A DNA stretch of 64,000 nt from Vandiemenella viatica (lineage: Eukaryota; Arthropoda; Insecta; Orthoptera; Morabidae): assembly GCA_031002005.1 (NCBI GenBank), contig CM061919.1, positions 36,545,088-36,609,087 of the forward strand, written 5' to 3'. The notes below the pieces were generated by a model. It had not been told where the DNA came from. It ran no database searches and saw only the letters and a program-made list of their open reading frames with translations. A program made the position numbers and the translations under genes. This document shows positions 22,561 through 32,355 of the stretch, one piece after another; the stretch's first letter is position 1, and every line of letters starts with the position of its first letter.

Positions 22561-23387
22561 GTATAAGCAGAACAGACTGGAAGTGAATAAACTGAAACAA
22601 TCTAGCATGAATGAAAAATTTGCAGAAATGGTAGACTTACGTCTAAGAAGTAGCTCTGAAAGGAGCTCAACCGAGGACAAATGGAATGCATTAAAGACCG
22701 AAATAATGAACGCTAGTAAAGAAACAATAGGCTTCAGGGAACAAGCTGCCCGAAAACCTTGGATCACAGAAGAAATTTTGGAGCTGATAGATCAGAGGAG
22801 AAGGTACTAAAATGCTCAGGATGAAGCAGGAAGAGAGCAGTACAGGCAATTTAGAAATCAAATAAATAGGAAATGAAAAATTGCAAAGGAAAAATGGCTA
22901 CAAGAAAAGTGTGAAGTAGTAGAAAAAGAAATGGTCGTAGGTAAAGTAGATGTTGCATATAGAAAGATCAAACAGAATTTTGGAGAAATGAAGTAAAGAG
23001 GAGTGAACATTAAAGCTGCCGATGGGAAACCTCTTTTAAGATCAGAAGATAGAGCTAACCGATGGAAGGAATGCATTGACAAAATGTATGTTGACTTGAA
23101 CAATAGTGTAATGGAAAAGGAGGGTGATGTCGACATTGATGACTTAGGAGATCCTGTTTTGAGGACAGAATTTAATAAAGAATGACTTGAAAGCAAATAG
23201 CCGATGGCCGAAGCAGGAATGATGTTAAAAGCAGAATAGTGCTAGCAAAAAGAGGCTTCATGAAAAAGAGAAACCCTTTAGTTTCAAATATTGATCTAGG
23301 AATTAGGAAGAACTTTTTAAAACTCTTTGTGTGGGGCACAGCACTGTATGGTAGCAAAACGTGGACTTTAGGAATACCAGAAATAAA
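22561..23387 (+). pseudogene. RTE-like ORF2 linker and C-terminal segment, RT core deleted
   Basis: The linker text KETIGFREQAARKPWITEEI (22583-22810), YRQFRNQINRK and IKAADGKPLLRSEDRANRWK (23003-23185) corresponds to that in the minus-strand copy at 35.5-35.9 kb. Just after VLRTEFNKE at about 23190 the sequence switches to IADGRSRNDVKSRIVLAKRGF and LFVWGTALYGSKTWTLGIPE. Those blocks belong after the RT catalytic site. The RT palm, with its DxxKAFD and ADD boxes, is therefore deleted, leaving a non-autonomous copy. Confidence 0.8.
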
Positions 23388-23637
23388 TATATATATATTT
23401 TTTTAATGGCTTTCGGCAATTAAGCCATTCAGCCAGCTCAATGTGTTTATGATATCTCATCCAGTGAATTAGTTTCTCCAGTATGTTTATGATTCCTAAG
23501 TATAGACACCACAGGACGGACAGGACATTCACAAAGACACACAACACTTAAACATCCATGCACGCGGCCGGATTCGAACCGGCGACCTACGGCACGCGGA
23601 GCTAGCACTCTACTCCCTACGCTACAGAGGCTGGCAA
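23388..23637 (-). repeat. tRNA-derived SINE in the RTE-like C-terminal region
   Basis: On the minus strand an A-box-like head (tgtagcgtagggagtagag) is followed at about 40 bp by a perfect B box (ggttcgaatcc). The body then runs to an AT-rich tail (aaaaaaatatatatatattt on that strand). The LINE text resumes on the right (KRKMKHL in a shifted frame, then WWYRIMLKIKWPDKVRNERV). It differs in body sequence from the SINE at 7477, so it is another family. Confidence 0.72.
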
Positions 23638-24000
23638 AAAGAAAAATGAAGCATTTGAAATGTGGTGGTACAGAATAATGCTGAAAATTAAGTGGCCTGA
23701 CAAAGTAAGAAATGAACGAGTTTTGGAAATGGTGTGTGAGAAAAGAAGTTTGTGGAAGAAACTTACAGGAAGAAGAGACAGGCTGGTAGGTCATATTTTG
23801 AGACATGCTGGATTGGTTAATTTGTTAGTGGAGGGAACAGTCGAAGGTAAGAACCGTAGAGGAAGACAGCGATTAGAATTTATGAAGCAGATAATTGAGG
23901 ACATGGGTTGTAAGGGGTATGCAGAAATGAAGAGGTTAGCAAAGGATAGGAGGGATGGAGGATTGCATCAAACCAGTTGAAAGACTGATGACAGAAAAAA
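23638..24000 (+). pseudogene. RTE-like ORF2 C-terminus
   Basis: The frame 23660-23980 reads MWWYRIMLKIKWPDKVRNE, KRSLWKKLTGRRDRLVGHIL, GKNRRGRQRLEFMKQIIEDM and ends GGLHQTS. This is the conserved end of the RTE-like ORF2, and the minus-strand copy shows the same blocks between 30.45 and 30.75 kb. It has no catalytic residues; its role in RTE proteins is not well defined. Confidence 0.82.
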
Positions 24001-24010
24001 AAAAAAAAAA

Positions 24011-25410
24011 TTTCATTACCAGAGAGACATTTGAACAATTCATAAAGTCATTACACTGGAGGTGAGATTAAGAATGTTATATTCCAATGAGAGGACACAA
24101 GGAAGATGTCAAAAAATAGGAAAATGATTTCCAAGTAGGATGGAGCAAATGTAAGCTTAGCCCACACATCGAAAATGAGACCATCGTCAAAGGAAGTTAA
24201 TCAGTAGTCTGTGTATATTAATGAGAAGAAAATGTTAGCCTAAAAAAAAGGCCCAGTTTATGGCTATCCTTTTTTACATAACAGATCATAGTTTGTGTAA
24301 TATGCAAAGTTTTCATTGTACCATGTGCTCAAGTGTATTTTAAAGGAAACTGAGGCACTGTCTGTAGCATTATGAATAATTCTGTGTGACACTGCTAGTA
24401 TGATGGCGAGGCATACATAAAGTCTGGTTAAATTTTACTGCCCATGGTAGCAAGATGTTTTAAGAATGAAAGGGGCTAAAACGTTCTGTACCTAACCAAA
24501 GGAACTAGGTTACACAAGGTTTAATTAATGAGCATATTTAAGTGGAGAAATTGAGTACATAGTAAGGTGATCTCTATAGTAAGACAGAGAAAGTACCTTA
24601 ACTAACATCTGGTTTCCAATGACATCCAAACTAGGAAGGGTGATGGGTATGACTGTAAGACCAGAAGCAATTTCAGGATTTTCAGTTTTACCAAAATTTA
24701 GCTCAGCTGTGAAGAAGATTATAAGATACACTACTAAAGGGAGGAATTGTTAAGACATTGTAGAAATGGTAATTAACTGGAAGCAATTTTAATAGTCTTA
24801 TCACAGTGTAAACCAGCAAAATCTCTAAACTGAAATGCTGGCAAAGCTGTCTCATACCAACAGCAGAGGCATATACAAAATCTTCCATGATTCTAGAGTA
24901 ATAGCATAAACAGGCCTGTTTGTACTGGCCTTTTCAGGAATAATATGTGAGGGTATATGCTTTGTCCAAAGAAATTACTGACATACAATCCTTGTACAAA
25001 GAAAAAAAAATATTAGCACGGGGAAAAATGTTACGCAATCTGAAAGAAACATTAAAAGATGAGAATATTAGCAAAGTTTTGAATTTAAATGAAAACACGG
25101 TACTATAATGTGACCACCAGCAGAAAGATCCACCTGTTCATATCACAAATGCTCCCCAACAATCCGACAGTGAAATTGGTTCAGCTGGGGAGCACTTGAA
25201 ATTATATTAGAAATCAGAACACTCCCAGAAAAGGTTAAGGCAGTTTGTCATCAAAAGTCCTTGTTTTCTTGTTTCTCCCTACTCCTGGTAAGCCTTAAAT
25301 CAATCAGAATGTTACACAAACAAGATGCTCCAGAAATGACGTTTGTTTAATCTTATAGCTTTATGCCTCACTGATGTCAAGGTCATTAGAGGAGGGTTAA
25401 GGCTGAAGAC
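24011..25410. other. No recognised feature
   Basis: AT-rich sequence with short, unconvincing reading frames. No inverted ends, SINE boxes or RT blocks were seen on either strand. Confidence 0.45.
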
Positions 25411-25414
25411 AAGG

Positions 25415-25575
25415 AATGGGAAAGAATCTGGCCACAGCCTTTTAAAGGAACAATCCTTGCGTTCAACTGGAGAGATTTCAGGAAATCATGGAAAACAAAA
25501 ATCAGGGTGGCTGGATGGGGATTCAAATACACACCATCCTGAATGCCAGGCCTTAGCTTTACCATGTAATCTACA
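25415..25575 (-). repeat. Diverged SINE copy, same family as 7477
   Basis: Read on the minus strand, the blocks match the 7477 SINE in order: a relict B-box region (tgtatttgaatcccc), then gattttt-gttttccatgatttcc, tctccagttgaacgcaagg and ccttttaaaaggc. It is strongly diverged and therefore old. Confidence 0.6.
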
Positions 25576-25984
25576 GGCTTAGTTCTGGTTTCTAGTAATT
25601 GGGCTAGAAACAAATGATTAAAACTATATTTGCCATATTAAAATGTCAATAAATATAGGATAATTTTATTAGATTACTGAGATTTAGTGTTCTTTAGGAG
25701 ATAATGTCAGCTCAGAGAGCAGAAATCCATTAGTCGCACTGTGCTGAACCATATCCTGTAAATAATCAATTTTCCATAGAAACACTTGTGCTTGCAAATA
25801 ATATATAAACTCTTTACTAATAATTAGCTTCATCAAACAATGCTTGTAAACTACCAGTAATATGACTGATGTATGGTCACAGAAATGGATGATCCATTGA
25901 CTGGTACAAGGAAATTAATTTGCAATACCTGTTAACTTTTGTCTTATATGTAAATGGAACTTTTGTCTTATATTCTTCTTAGCA

Positions 25985-26535
25985 TTAATCCTCCATTGCT
26001 GGGTCTGCTTTACTGGACTACTTCTTCCATTTGTGCCAATCCTGTGCATCTTCAGTTGAGCCACTGACTAGATGCATGTCCTCCTGCAAGATATCCTGCC
26101 AGTGCTTCCTGAATCTCCCTTGCGGTCTTCATTCCTCCGGTCTTATGTTGAGTGCCATTCTCATCACTGAGGTGTCATTGCTGCATAGTACATGGCTGCA
26201 CCATTGCAGACGATCCTCGCCCATTTTCTCAGGGATTGGAGCCACACCAAATCCTGCCCGAACGTTTTCATTCCTGATGCAGTCCAACCTAGTGAGTCTC
26301 TGTGGCCAGCGAAACATCTTCATTTCTGACATGCAGCTGTTGTTCATGTCTTTCGTGGCTGGCCAACATTCAGTACCATACAGTGCCACTGGTCGAATGA
26401 TGGTTCTGTAATACTTTGATTTAAGGTCAAAAAGGACTCCTATGACCTAATGCCACTTCATCTAGGCTGTGTTGACACTGTTTTGCACATCTGGTAGTGT
26501 CTTACCATCTGAACAGAGTACTGTTCCATGTATTT
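25985..26535 (-). pseudogene. RTE-like ORF2 C-terminal fragment
   Basis: Minus-strand text: KTLPDVQNSVNTA with IGVLFDLKSKYYRTI, then ALYGTECWPATKDMNNSCM, MKMFRWPQRLTRLDCIRNENV, RAGFGVAPIPEKMGEDRLQW and, after a frameshift, FRKHWQDILQEDM. This is the typical region after the RT catalytic site in RTE-like and related LINEs (YGxECWPxxK, RxLRWxxGxTRxD). The wording differs from the 21.4-24 kb family, so it is another family. No catalytic domain is present. Confidence 0.8.
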
Positions 26536-26539
26536 GAAT

Positions 26540-28615
26540 TAAAATGACTTACAGAGCTCAATATCGTTGATGGATCTGTTAACATCAAGTGTCATGTGCA
26601 GTTCCAAGGGATAGGTTAACTTTGGTAGTACATATAATGTCAATTCACTGAAAAGTGACCATTGGATAAATTTTTCATAACTCATTTTTTTTTTTAAGGG
26701 AACTTCAGATTCACTAAACAATAAATTCATACAGTGGCATGAGAATTAGCTTAACTTTTTTGCTGCAGAAGATGTCTAGCTGATACCCTACCTCATCACT
26801 GACGACGTCTTTACACATGTAGAGCAAGTCTTGTCTGCTAGGGCCAGTATTTGTTAAGTCAAAGTAGACATAGCCATTCTTATAACTTTGCTATACTGTA
26901 AATAAACATATTTGTAACACAAGTGAAGTTTCCTAAGGTGACTTAACATCTGTGCCAGGGGCAACAAATAAATAGACAGTGTGATAGGCAGGACAAAATG
27001 ATGCTCTTTTATATATCTGAGCAATGAAAAACCCCAGGGTAGTACAAAAAGTTGGGAATTTATATTATCCTTCTTTTACTCATAAATGTCCATTATCTCT
27101 ACAAAATATATGGCATTAACTCGCGTGGGTATCATTTTCAACTGGCTATTATTAGACGACTAGTGTAAACCCGTGAACATTTTTTGCATGCTGCCACGAG
27201 TTTAGAACAGTTACAGTTTTTTAGGCTTAAAAAGTGTGACAGATTGACCTGATTTGACTAAATACGAAATTGACCAGTGTTTCACCCTAAGGGTGAATAA
27301 AATATCTTGAGCACGAAGAACACTGAGTATTAAAAGATGTATATAAAATGGATAGAGATGACTGCATTATCGAATAATTGTTTCAAAGGCCATAGAATCA
27401 AATTTGCTTAAATACAAACCTGACTTGTATTTGACCCTTAAATTTCACACTGCAAAATTTGAAGAATTCGTTTGCTTCGAATGCATCATGTTGTTTCTTT
27501 TTTAATTGAAGCTGGGGAAACATTCAACACGTAATCTTTGGTCATAGTGTCTGTAATGGCCAAAGAAATTAATTCAGAATCCAGATTATTAAACAGTTGA
27601 GCAGCTCCGAATAAATGAATTGCCAGAATAATCGATTTGGTAAGATATTTGGTATCATTTCCACTTTTTATAACCTAATAACTCATGTACAGTGAACATG
27701 AACAAAGAACATTAACGAAAGTGGTCAGTAAAATACATAAAAAGCAAATAAACCGTAATGTATAAACTTTGGTCAAGCAGCAACATTAGTGAAAGTTTTA
27801 ATTAAGTTGAAATTTAGCCCAAACCAGAATGAAAATTGACATTCATGGTTACAGCAGAGATCAGGAGTAATTTAAGTATTATATATTTTTTATGTTGCTT
27901 TCTGTTACTGAAAAGTAGTTCCACATTTTTTTCAGTCCTAAAGTTTATCAATACTTTTTTAAACTATGAAATGCTATGAAGAGCAAACTTAATGAATGTA
28001 TTATGGCAATTAAATTTGTAGCAGTCAGTTAGCTATTAAATTGTGGACATTTTTTCTAATGGTATCTCTGGTCGCTGTTAATTTGCGAGTGAAGACTGAC
28101 ACGTGACACTGTCCTCCAGCCAATAGCTATCGAGGTGAGTGAGCTTCAGAAATTATATAGTACATTGCTGCCAACAACAATAATGGTTCGTTCATCATCC
28201 AGTCCCCGGAGACCATAGGAAAAAATTTTCGGGGGAGAAAAATGCTCCGACCCAAGCAAAGAAGGTGGCAAGTTGGTATCACATGGTGTGTTACTAAAAT
28301 GGAAGGCAGAAAGAAACAACATATTGATATCAATTGTGTCTCACAACACCAGCTTTGTGTGCGACAGGACTTTTTCAGAGATTCAAAAAATGTATGAATC
28401 TTACAATTTTTGTCTCACTGAAGAAAGGTTGTTTCAATATTTATGGGAAAATAAAATAAACACGTGTGTCAAATTCAGTTTAGAGATATGGTGTGCAGTA
28501 GGCTTTGTGTGGCAGTGATAAAGCTGTACAATGCTGATATCAGGCATTTCTACTACGAACATATTTTCGTTTTACCTTTGTATGTTTTTAGGTTGTTTGT
28601 TTGTATTTAAAACAT
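26540..28615. other. No recognised feature
   Basis: A plus-strand frame of 81 codons at 28273-28518 starts with Met, but its product has no motif I recognise and its base composition is like the surroundings. The rest is AT-rich without visible element ends. Confidence 0.45.
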
Positions 28616-29303
28616 GTTGTTGTTGTTATTGGAGCTTAGGGGCGCGTCGATGACGGGGTCATTAGCGCCCTAGCAACAACCGGCTTGGCAATGTGGCTTA
28701 AAAATTACGATATTACGTCTGCATGGTCGATGTGTAGAGGGGTTGGCCACACAGACGCAAAAACAAATAAAATACTAAAATTTTGGTTGTAATTAGGCCA
28801 TAAAAAGAAAACAATCATTCGAACGATGTATGGAGGGCTGTAAAGGGGCCGACCAGATTTAAAAGGCTTAGAACTAATGGCTAAGAAATACCTATGTACA
28901 TGGATGAGTGGCTGTAAAAACTTAAGCCGGTCTTCTCAAAATTTTCGGGATAAGACTGGCTAGTACACAGAATTTTAAAATGTTAGCCACATTGCCAGCG
29001 TCTTTATTTAAACTAAAGGACAGATCATTGGCTAGGCCAACGTCTGCCCTTACATCCAAAAATAAAACACAGTTGGTAAAAATGTGGCGCACCGTCACAG
29101 GTACGCCACAAGCATCACATTCTGGGGGGTCCTCTCGGCGGAGGAGGAAAACATGAGTTAGAGAACAGTGCCCTATACGGAGGCAAGTAAGGAGAACCTC
29201 ATCCCTCCTCGCCCGCTGGAAGGAGCTGCTCCACGGCTGAACGGTCGGTTTGACCAGCCGGAGCTTATTATGCTTTACTTATAGCCACTGCCTCTGCCAA
29301 ACA

Positions 29304-29729
29304 TCAAAGACAAATCTCTTCACCGCCGAGGTAAGGTCTGACTTTGGGACCGGTTCTGGCCTTGTTGCAGGCTAACTTGGCAGCTTCATCAGCTGCCTTG
29401 TTCCCCCTGATTCTCACATGGCCTGGCACCCAGCAGAATGTTACCTCCTTTCCATGAGATTGAAGAGAAAGGAGGGCGTCCTGGATGTCCTGGACGAAAC
29501 GGTCTGCTGGGTACATGTTTACTAATGCCTGAATACAGCTGAGGGAATCACAGGATATGATATATTTCATACAATGACTTACCTTCATTAGCTGGAGCGA
29601 CTTTAGCAGGGCGTAGCACTCGGCAGTGTAAACACTGCACCTGCCATCCAGCTTGTATGTGTAAGTCGCTCGAGGGAACACTACGGAGCAGTCTACTCCG
29701 TTAGCCTGCTTTGACCCATCCGTATACAC
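29304..29729 (-). pseudogene. LINE RNase H domain
   Basis: Residues 1-6 MYTDGSK carry the first catalytic Asp. The Glu-containing block VYTAECYALLKSLQL follows at about residue 34, the third acidic residue is in ISCDSLSCIQAL, and the last motif CWVPGHVRIRGNKAADEAAKLA carries the His and final Asp. All four catalytic positions are present, with no stop over about 140 residues. The upstream piece, 29753-30065, is in a different frame, so the ORF is broken at about 29750. The domain degrades the RNA strand in RNA-DNA hybrids in such elements. Confidence 0.88.
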
Positions 29730-29752
29730 CGGAGTAAAATCTTGATACTGGT

Positions 29753-30065
29753 TTAAAATAAAAGGCAGGGAGGAGATTTACTCCAACCCTGGTGATAAAA
29801 AGAGGGCAATTCAAACCCATACTCTTCTAAAATAGCCTTCGTACGGTGGCTAAATGGTTTGGTCGCTCTGTGACGATTAACATATAGCCGTTTGAAGTTA
29901 GGTGTCATCACTACGTCGTGCACGGGACTACCAGGAGTTGTGGCAATATGTACATAGTGTCGTACCATGAGGAGATGCCGCCGGATGGAAAGTGGCAGCT
30001 CGCCAGACTCAGCACAAATGCTGGGTATTGGGCTAGTGCGATAGGCACCCGTGGTGAGCAGTTTT
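29753..30065 (-). pseudogene. LINE ORF2 segment between RT and RNase H
   Basis: The text runs TTGAYRTSPIPSICAESGEL, RRHLLMVRHYVHIATTPGSP, then FKRLYVNRHRATKPFSHRTK and EEYGFELPSF. Between RT and RNase H, I-type elements have a G-A-x-R-T-S-P block with ESGxxPL next to it, as seen here. A frameshift separates it from RNase H. 30066-30448 holds nothing that I recognise. Confidence 0.75.
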
Positions 30066-30448
30066 AAAACATTTTTTTAACAAAAATACACCCTATCTTT
30101 CTTGCCTGTAAAAGCTCTCATCTTGATTGTAGAATACATGACATCATCAACATGAGAGATTAGCATGATTATATTAATTAGCATTGCCTATATTGGTGTG
30201 TTTCACTAAAAGGTAACTGTTAAGAATCAAGTGCAGGAAGTAAAGGAAAAAAAAACATAAAAATTGTTCAGCATTAGGGCTGAGTATTCCAACATCCTTC
30301 TGCAGTGAAAGGGTAAAAGAAATATAATACTTCTTGGCAAAGCAACAAGTGATGCTGGGAAAGACTGTAAGTGCAAAGTGATGGATGATAAACAGTAAAG
30401 CCAAGGGTGAATTTAATGTGGATTCAAAACCATTATGCACCATCTAAT

Positions 30449-31359
30449 ATTTTCTTCTTTCATCAGTCTCTAGACTGGTTTGATGCAATCCTCTATCCCT
30501 TCCTATTTTGTGCTAACCTTTTCATCTCAACGCACCCCTCACAGCCCACATCCTTAATTTTCTGCTTCATATATTCTTATCTCTGCCTTCCTCTGCAATT
30601 CTTACCTTCGACTATTCTCTCCACTAATAAGTTAACCAATCCTGCATGTCTCAAAATATGACCTACCATTTCTTCTTTCTGTGAGACTCTTCCACCATCA
30701 CCCATCATTTCCAAAACTCATTTTTTCGTACTTTATCTGTCCCCTTAATTTTAAGCATCCTCCTATAGTACCACATTTCAAATACTTCAATTTTCCTTCT
30801 TTCTGGTATTCCTAATGTCCTTGCTTCACCGCCATAAAATGCTGTGCTCCACACACATTTTAAAATTCTTTCCGGTCCTAGTTCAATACCTGAAACTAAA
30901 AAAGTTCTCTTTTTTATGAAGCCACTTTTCGCTAGTGCTATTCTGTTTTTAATACCATGCCTGATTCAGCCATTGGTTGTAATTTTACTTCATACGTAGC
31001 AAAATCACTAACTTCTCCTATAGCATATGACCTGTTTTTATACTTAATCTCATCATTTTTGTCCTGCTTTGGTTTATATTTAGTCAAAATCGTCTTTCAG
31101 CATTTTGTGCATGATGGTGAATAACTTCTCAATTTCCTCAGCCTGTTCTGCTAACAACACAATATCATCAGCAAATCGTAACATGCTGATTTTTTATCCT
31201 TGAAAAGTTATACCATATTTAAAGCTTTCTTTCACTTTCATTATTACTTCTTCTACATACAAGTTGAATATTAATGGGGATAGACTACAATCTTGTCTCA
31301 CACCCTATTTAACTGATGCGTATCTCTCATGGTTCTGCACTTACCCGATTCTTATAAAG
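30449..31359 (-). pseudogene. RTE-like ORF2 C-terminal part
   Basis: Minus strand from 31359: YNLYKNRVS, then heavily broken RT text including a degraded catalytic region near 31150 (NQHVTICW-stop-YCVV). There follow CVEHSILWR near 30850, ending with VGHILRHAGLVNLLVE, EGKNCRGRQR and MKQKIKDVGCEGCVEMKRLA near 30530-30640. The last blocks match the plus-strand copy at 23.8-23.95 kb. Stops every 20-40 codons indicate an old copy. Confidence 0.78.
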
Positions 31360-31371
31360 ATTATAAAGTAT

Positions 31372-32077
31372 GTAAGAACGAAGACTTTACCGGCGTATTA
31401 CTGCAATGTAGTCTTCACGGGTGTACCGCCGGATAGTGTTGTGGAAAAACAATATTTCGACGGCTGGCTCTGCCGTCTTCTTCAGGTGATGAGACATGTG
31501 TGATGGTCGGCTGACCCACAGATACTGAGATGGTTCGGGTGCCGCTCTTCCTTATATACAAGTTCGCGTGGCCTCGGTGATGGCTTACTATGAGCCAGGC
31601 CCGCAACCAACTGGTGGTTGGCTGCCCGTGGGCGTGGCTAAGGTTCTTGTTCCAGCCCGAGCTAAAATGAAGCCCTCTATGGCGGCAGCTGGACGGAAGT
31701 ACAACGTTCTCTGCGGATTGGTCTATGTCTCAGTGAGGCATGGAAACCTGCCTTGGCAAATATCCGCAGAGAACGTTGTACTTCCGTCCAGCTGCCGCTG
31801 TAGAGGGCTTCATATTAGCTCGGGCTGGAACAAGAACCTTAGCCACGCCCACGGGCAGCCAACCGCCAGTTGGTTGCGGGCCTGGCTCATAGTAAGCCAT
31901 CGCCGAGGCCACGCGGACTTGTATATAAGGAAGAGCGGCACCCGAACCATCTCAGTATCTGTGGGTCAGCCGACCATCACACATGTCTCATCACCTGAAG
32001 AAGACGGCAGAGCCAGCCGTCGAAATATTGTGTTTCCACAACACTATCCGGCGGTACACCCGTGAAGACTACATTGC
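31372..32077. repeat. Long near-perfect palindrome inserted in RTE-like RT, PLE terminal-repeat type
   Basis: Arms 31402-31718 and 31762-32078 are each 317 bp, reverse complements with roughly eight mismatches and no net gap, around a 43-bp loop. Flanking copies of attataaagtat (31360-31371 and 32078-32089) form a 12-bp target duplication (one base can be assigned to either side). On the host strand YQDRSIL-YNLYKNR is restored. 30 bp (31372-31401) lie outside the palindrome on the left only. Each arm holds a TATA-like cttgtatataagga, then cacctgaagaagacggc ... gccgtcgaaatattgtg, as found at other PLE ends here. No protein is encoded. Confidence 0.88.
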
Positions 32078-32355
32078 ATTATAAAGTATACTTCTATCTT
32101 GATATTTCAGACCCGACTTCTTTAAAATTTTGAACATATTGTCTGAACTAATATTGTCAAAAACTTTTTCTAAATCAATGAGCGCCATAAAAGTACATAA
32201 AAGTATCTTTGTTTTTCTTGATCCACCCTTCAAGTATTAATCTTAATGGCAGAATGGCTTCTCTAAACCAAAACACGTCTTCACCTACTATCCCTTCTAC
32301 TACACTTTCCACTGTTTATTATTCTGGTCAATAATTTTGAAGCATGTGATGTTAG
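32078..32355 (-). pseudogene. RTE-like RT fragment between two insertions
   Basis: Minus strand text: SHASKIIDQ, VEGIVGEDVFWFREAILPLR, LILEGWIKKNKDTFMYF, FRKSF, QYVQNFKEVGSEISR. These are RT blocks 2 to 4 of the RTE-like family, ending at the palindromic insertion. It joins, across the hAT insertion, with DRCDSYRTISLT at 35279-35320. Confidence 0.8.

Larger units (their letters stand above)
21430..24010 (+). mobile_element. RTE-like LINE, plus-strand copy, RT core deleted
   Basis: 5' UTR sequence at about 21440-21700 (ggcgaggctctggcgactga, then acgacccctaaaggcggacg) matches the reverse complement at 37.5-37.8 kb, so two copies of one family are present. Endonuclease, linker and C-terminal remnants follow on the plus strand. 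The 3' end gattgcatcaaaccagttga, then agactgatgacag, leads into poly(A) at 23995-24010. The catalytic part of RT is missing at about 23190. A minus-strand SINE interrupts the C-terminal region at about 23388-23637. Confidence 0.82.
28616..30080 (-). mobile_element. I/R1-type LINE 3' part with RNase H, 5'-truncated
   Basis: Minus strand, from 30065 down: the post-RT block TTGAYRTSPIPSICAESGEL and RRHLLMVRHYVHIATTPGSP, then a full-looking RNase H (29304-29729). A long 3' UTR follows and ends near 28616 with a short (CAA)n-like tail. The 5' part, with endonuclease and RT, is missing, as expected for incomplete target-primed reverse transcription. The presence of RNase H after RT points to the I, R1 or related clades. 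The 3' UTR is comparatively GC-rich. Confidence 0.8.

Noticed and set aside
28273..28518. Possible small host gene of 81 codons
   Set aside because: No recognisable domain, no splice-site or neighbour support; a frame of this length is expected by chance.
31568..32065. 165-codon frame on the plus strand and a related minus-strand frame
   Set aside because: Both run through the palindrome, so each arm encodes the same text in opposite directions; an effect of the inverted repeat, not a gene.
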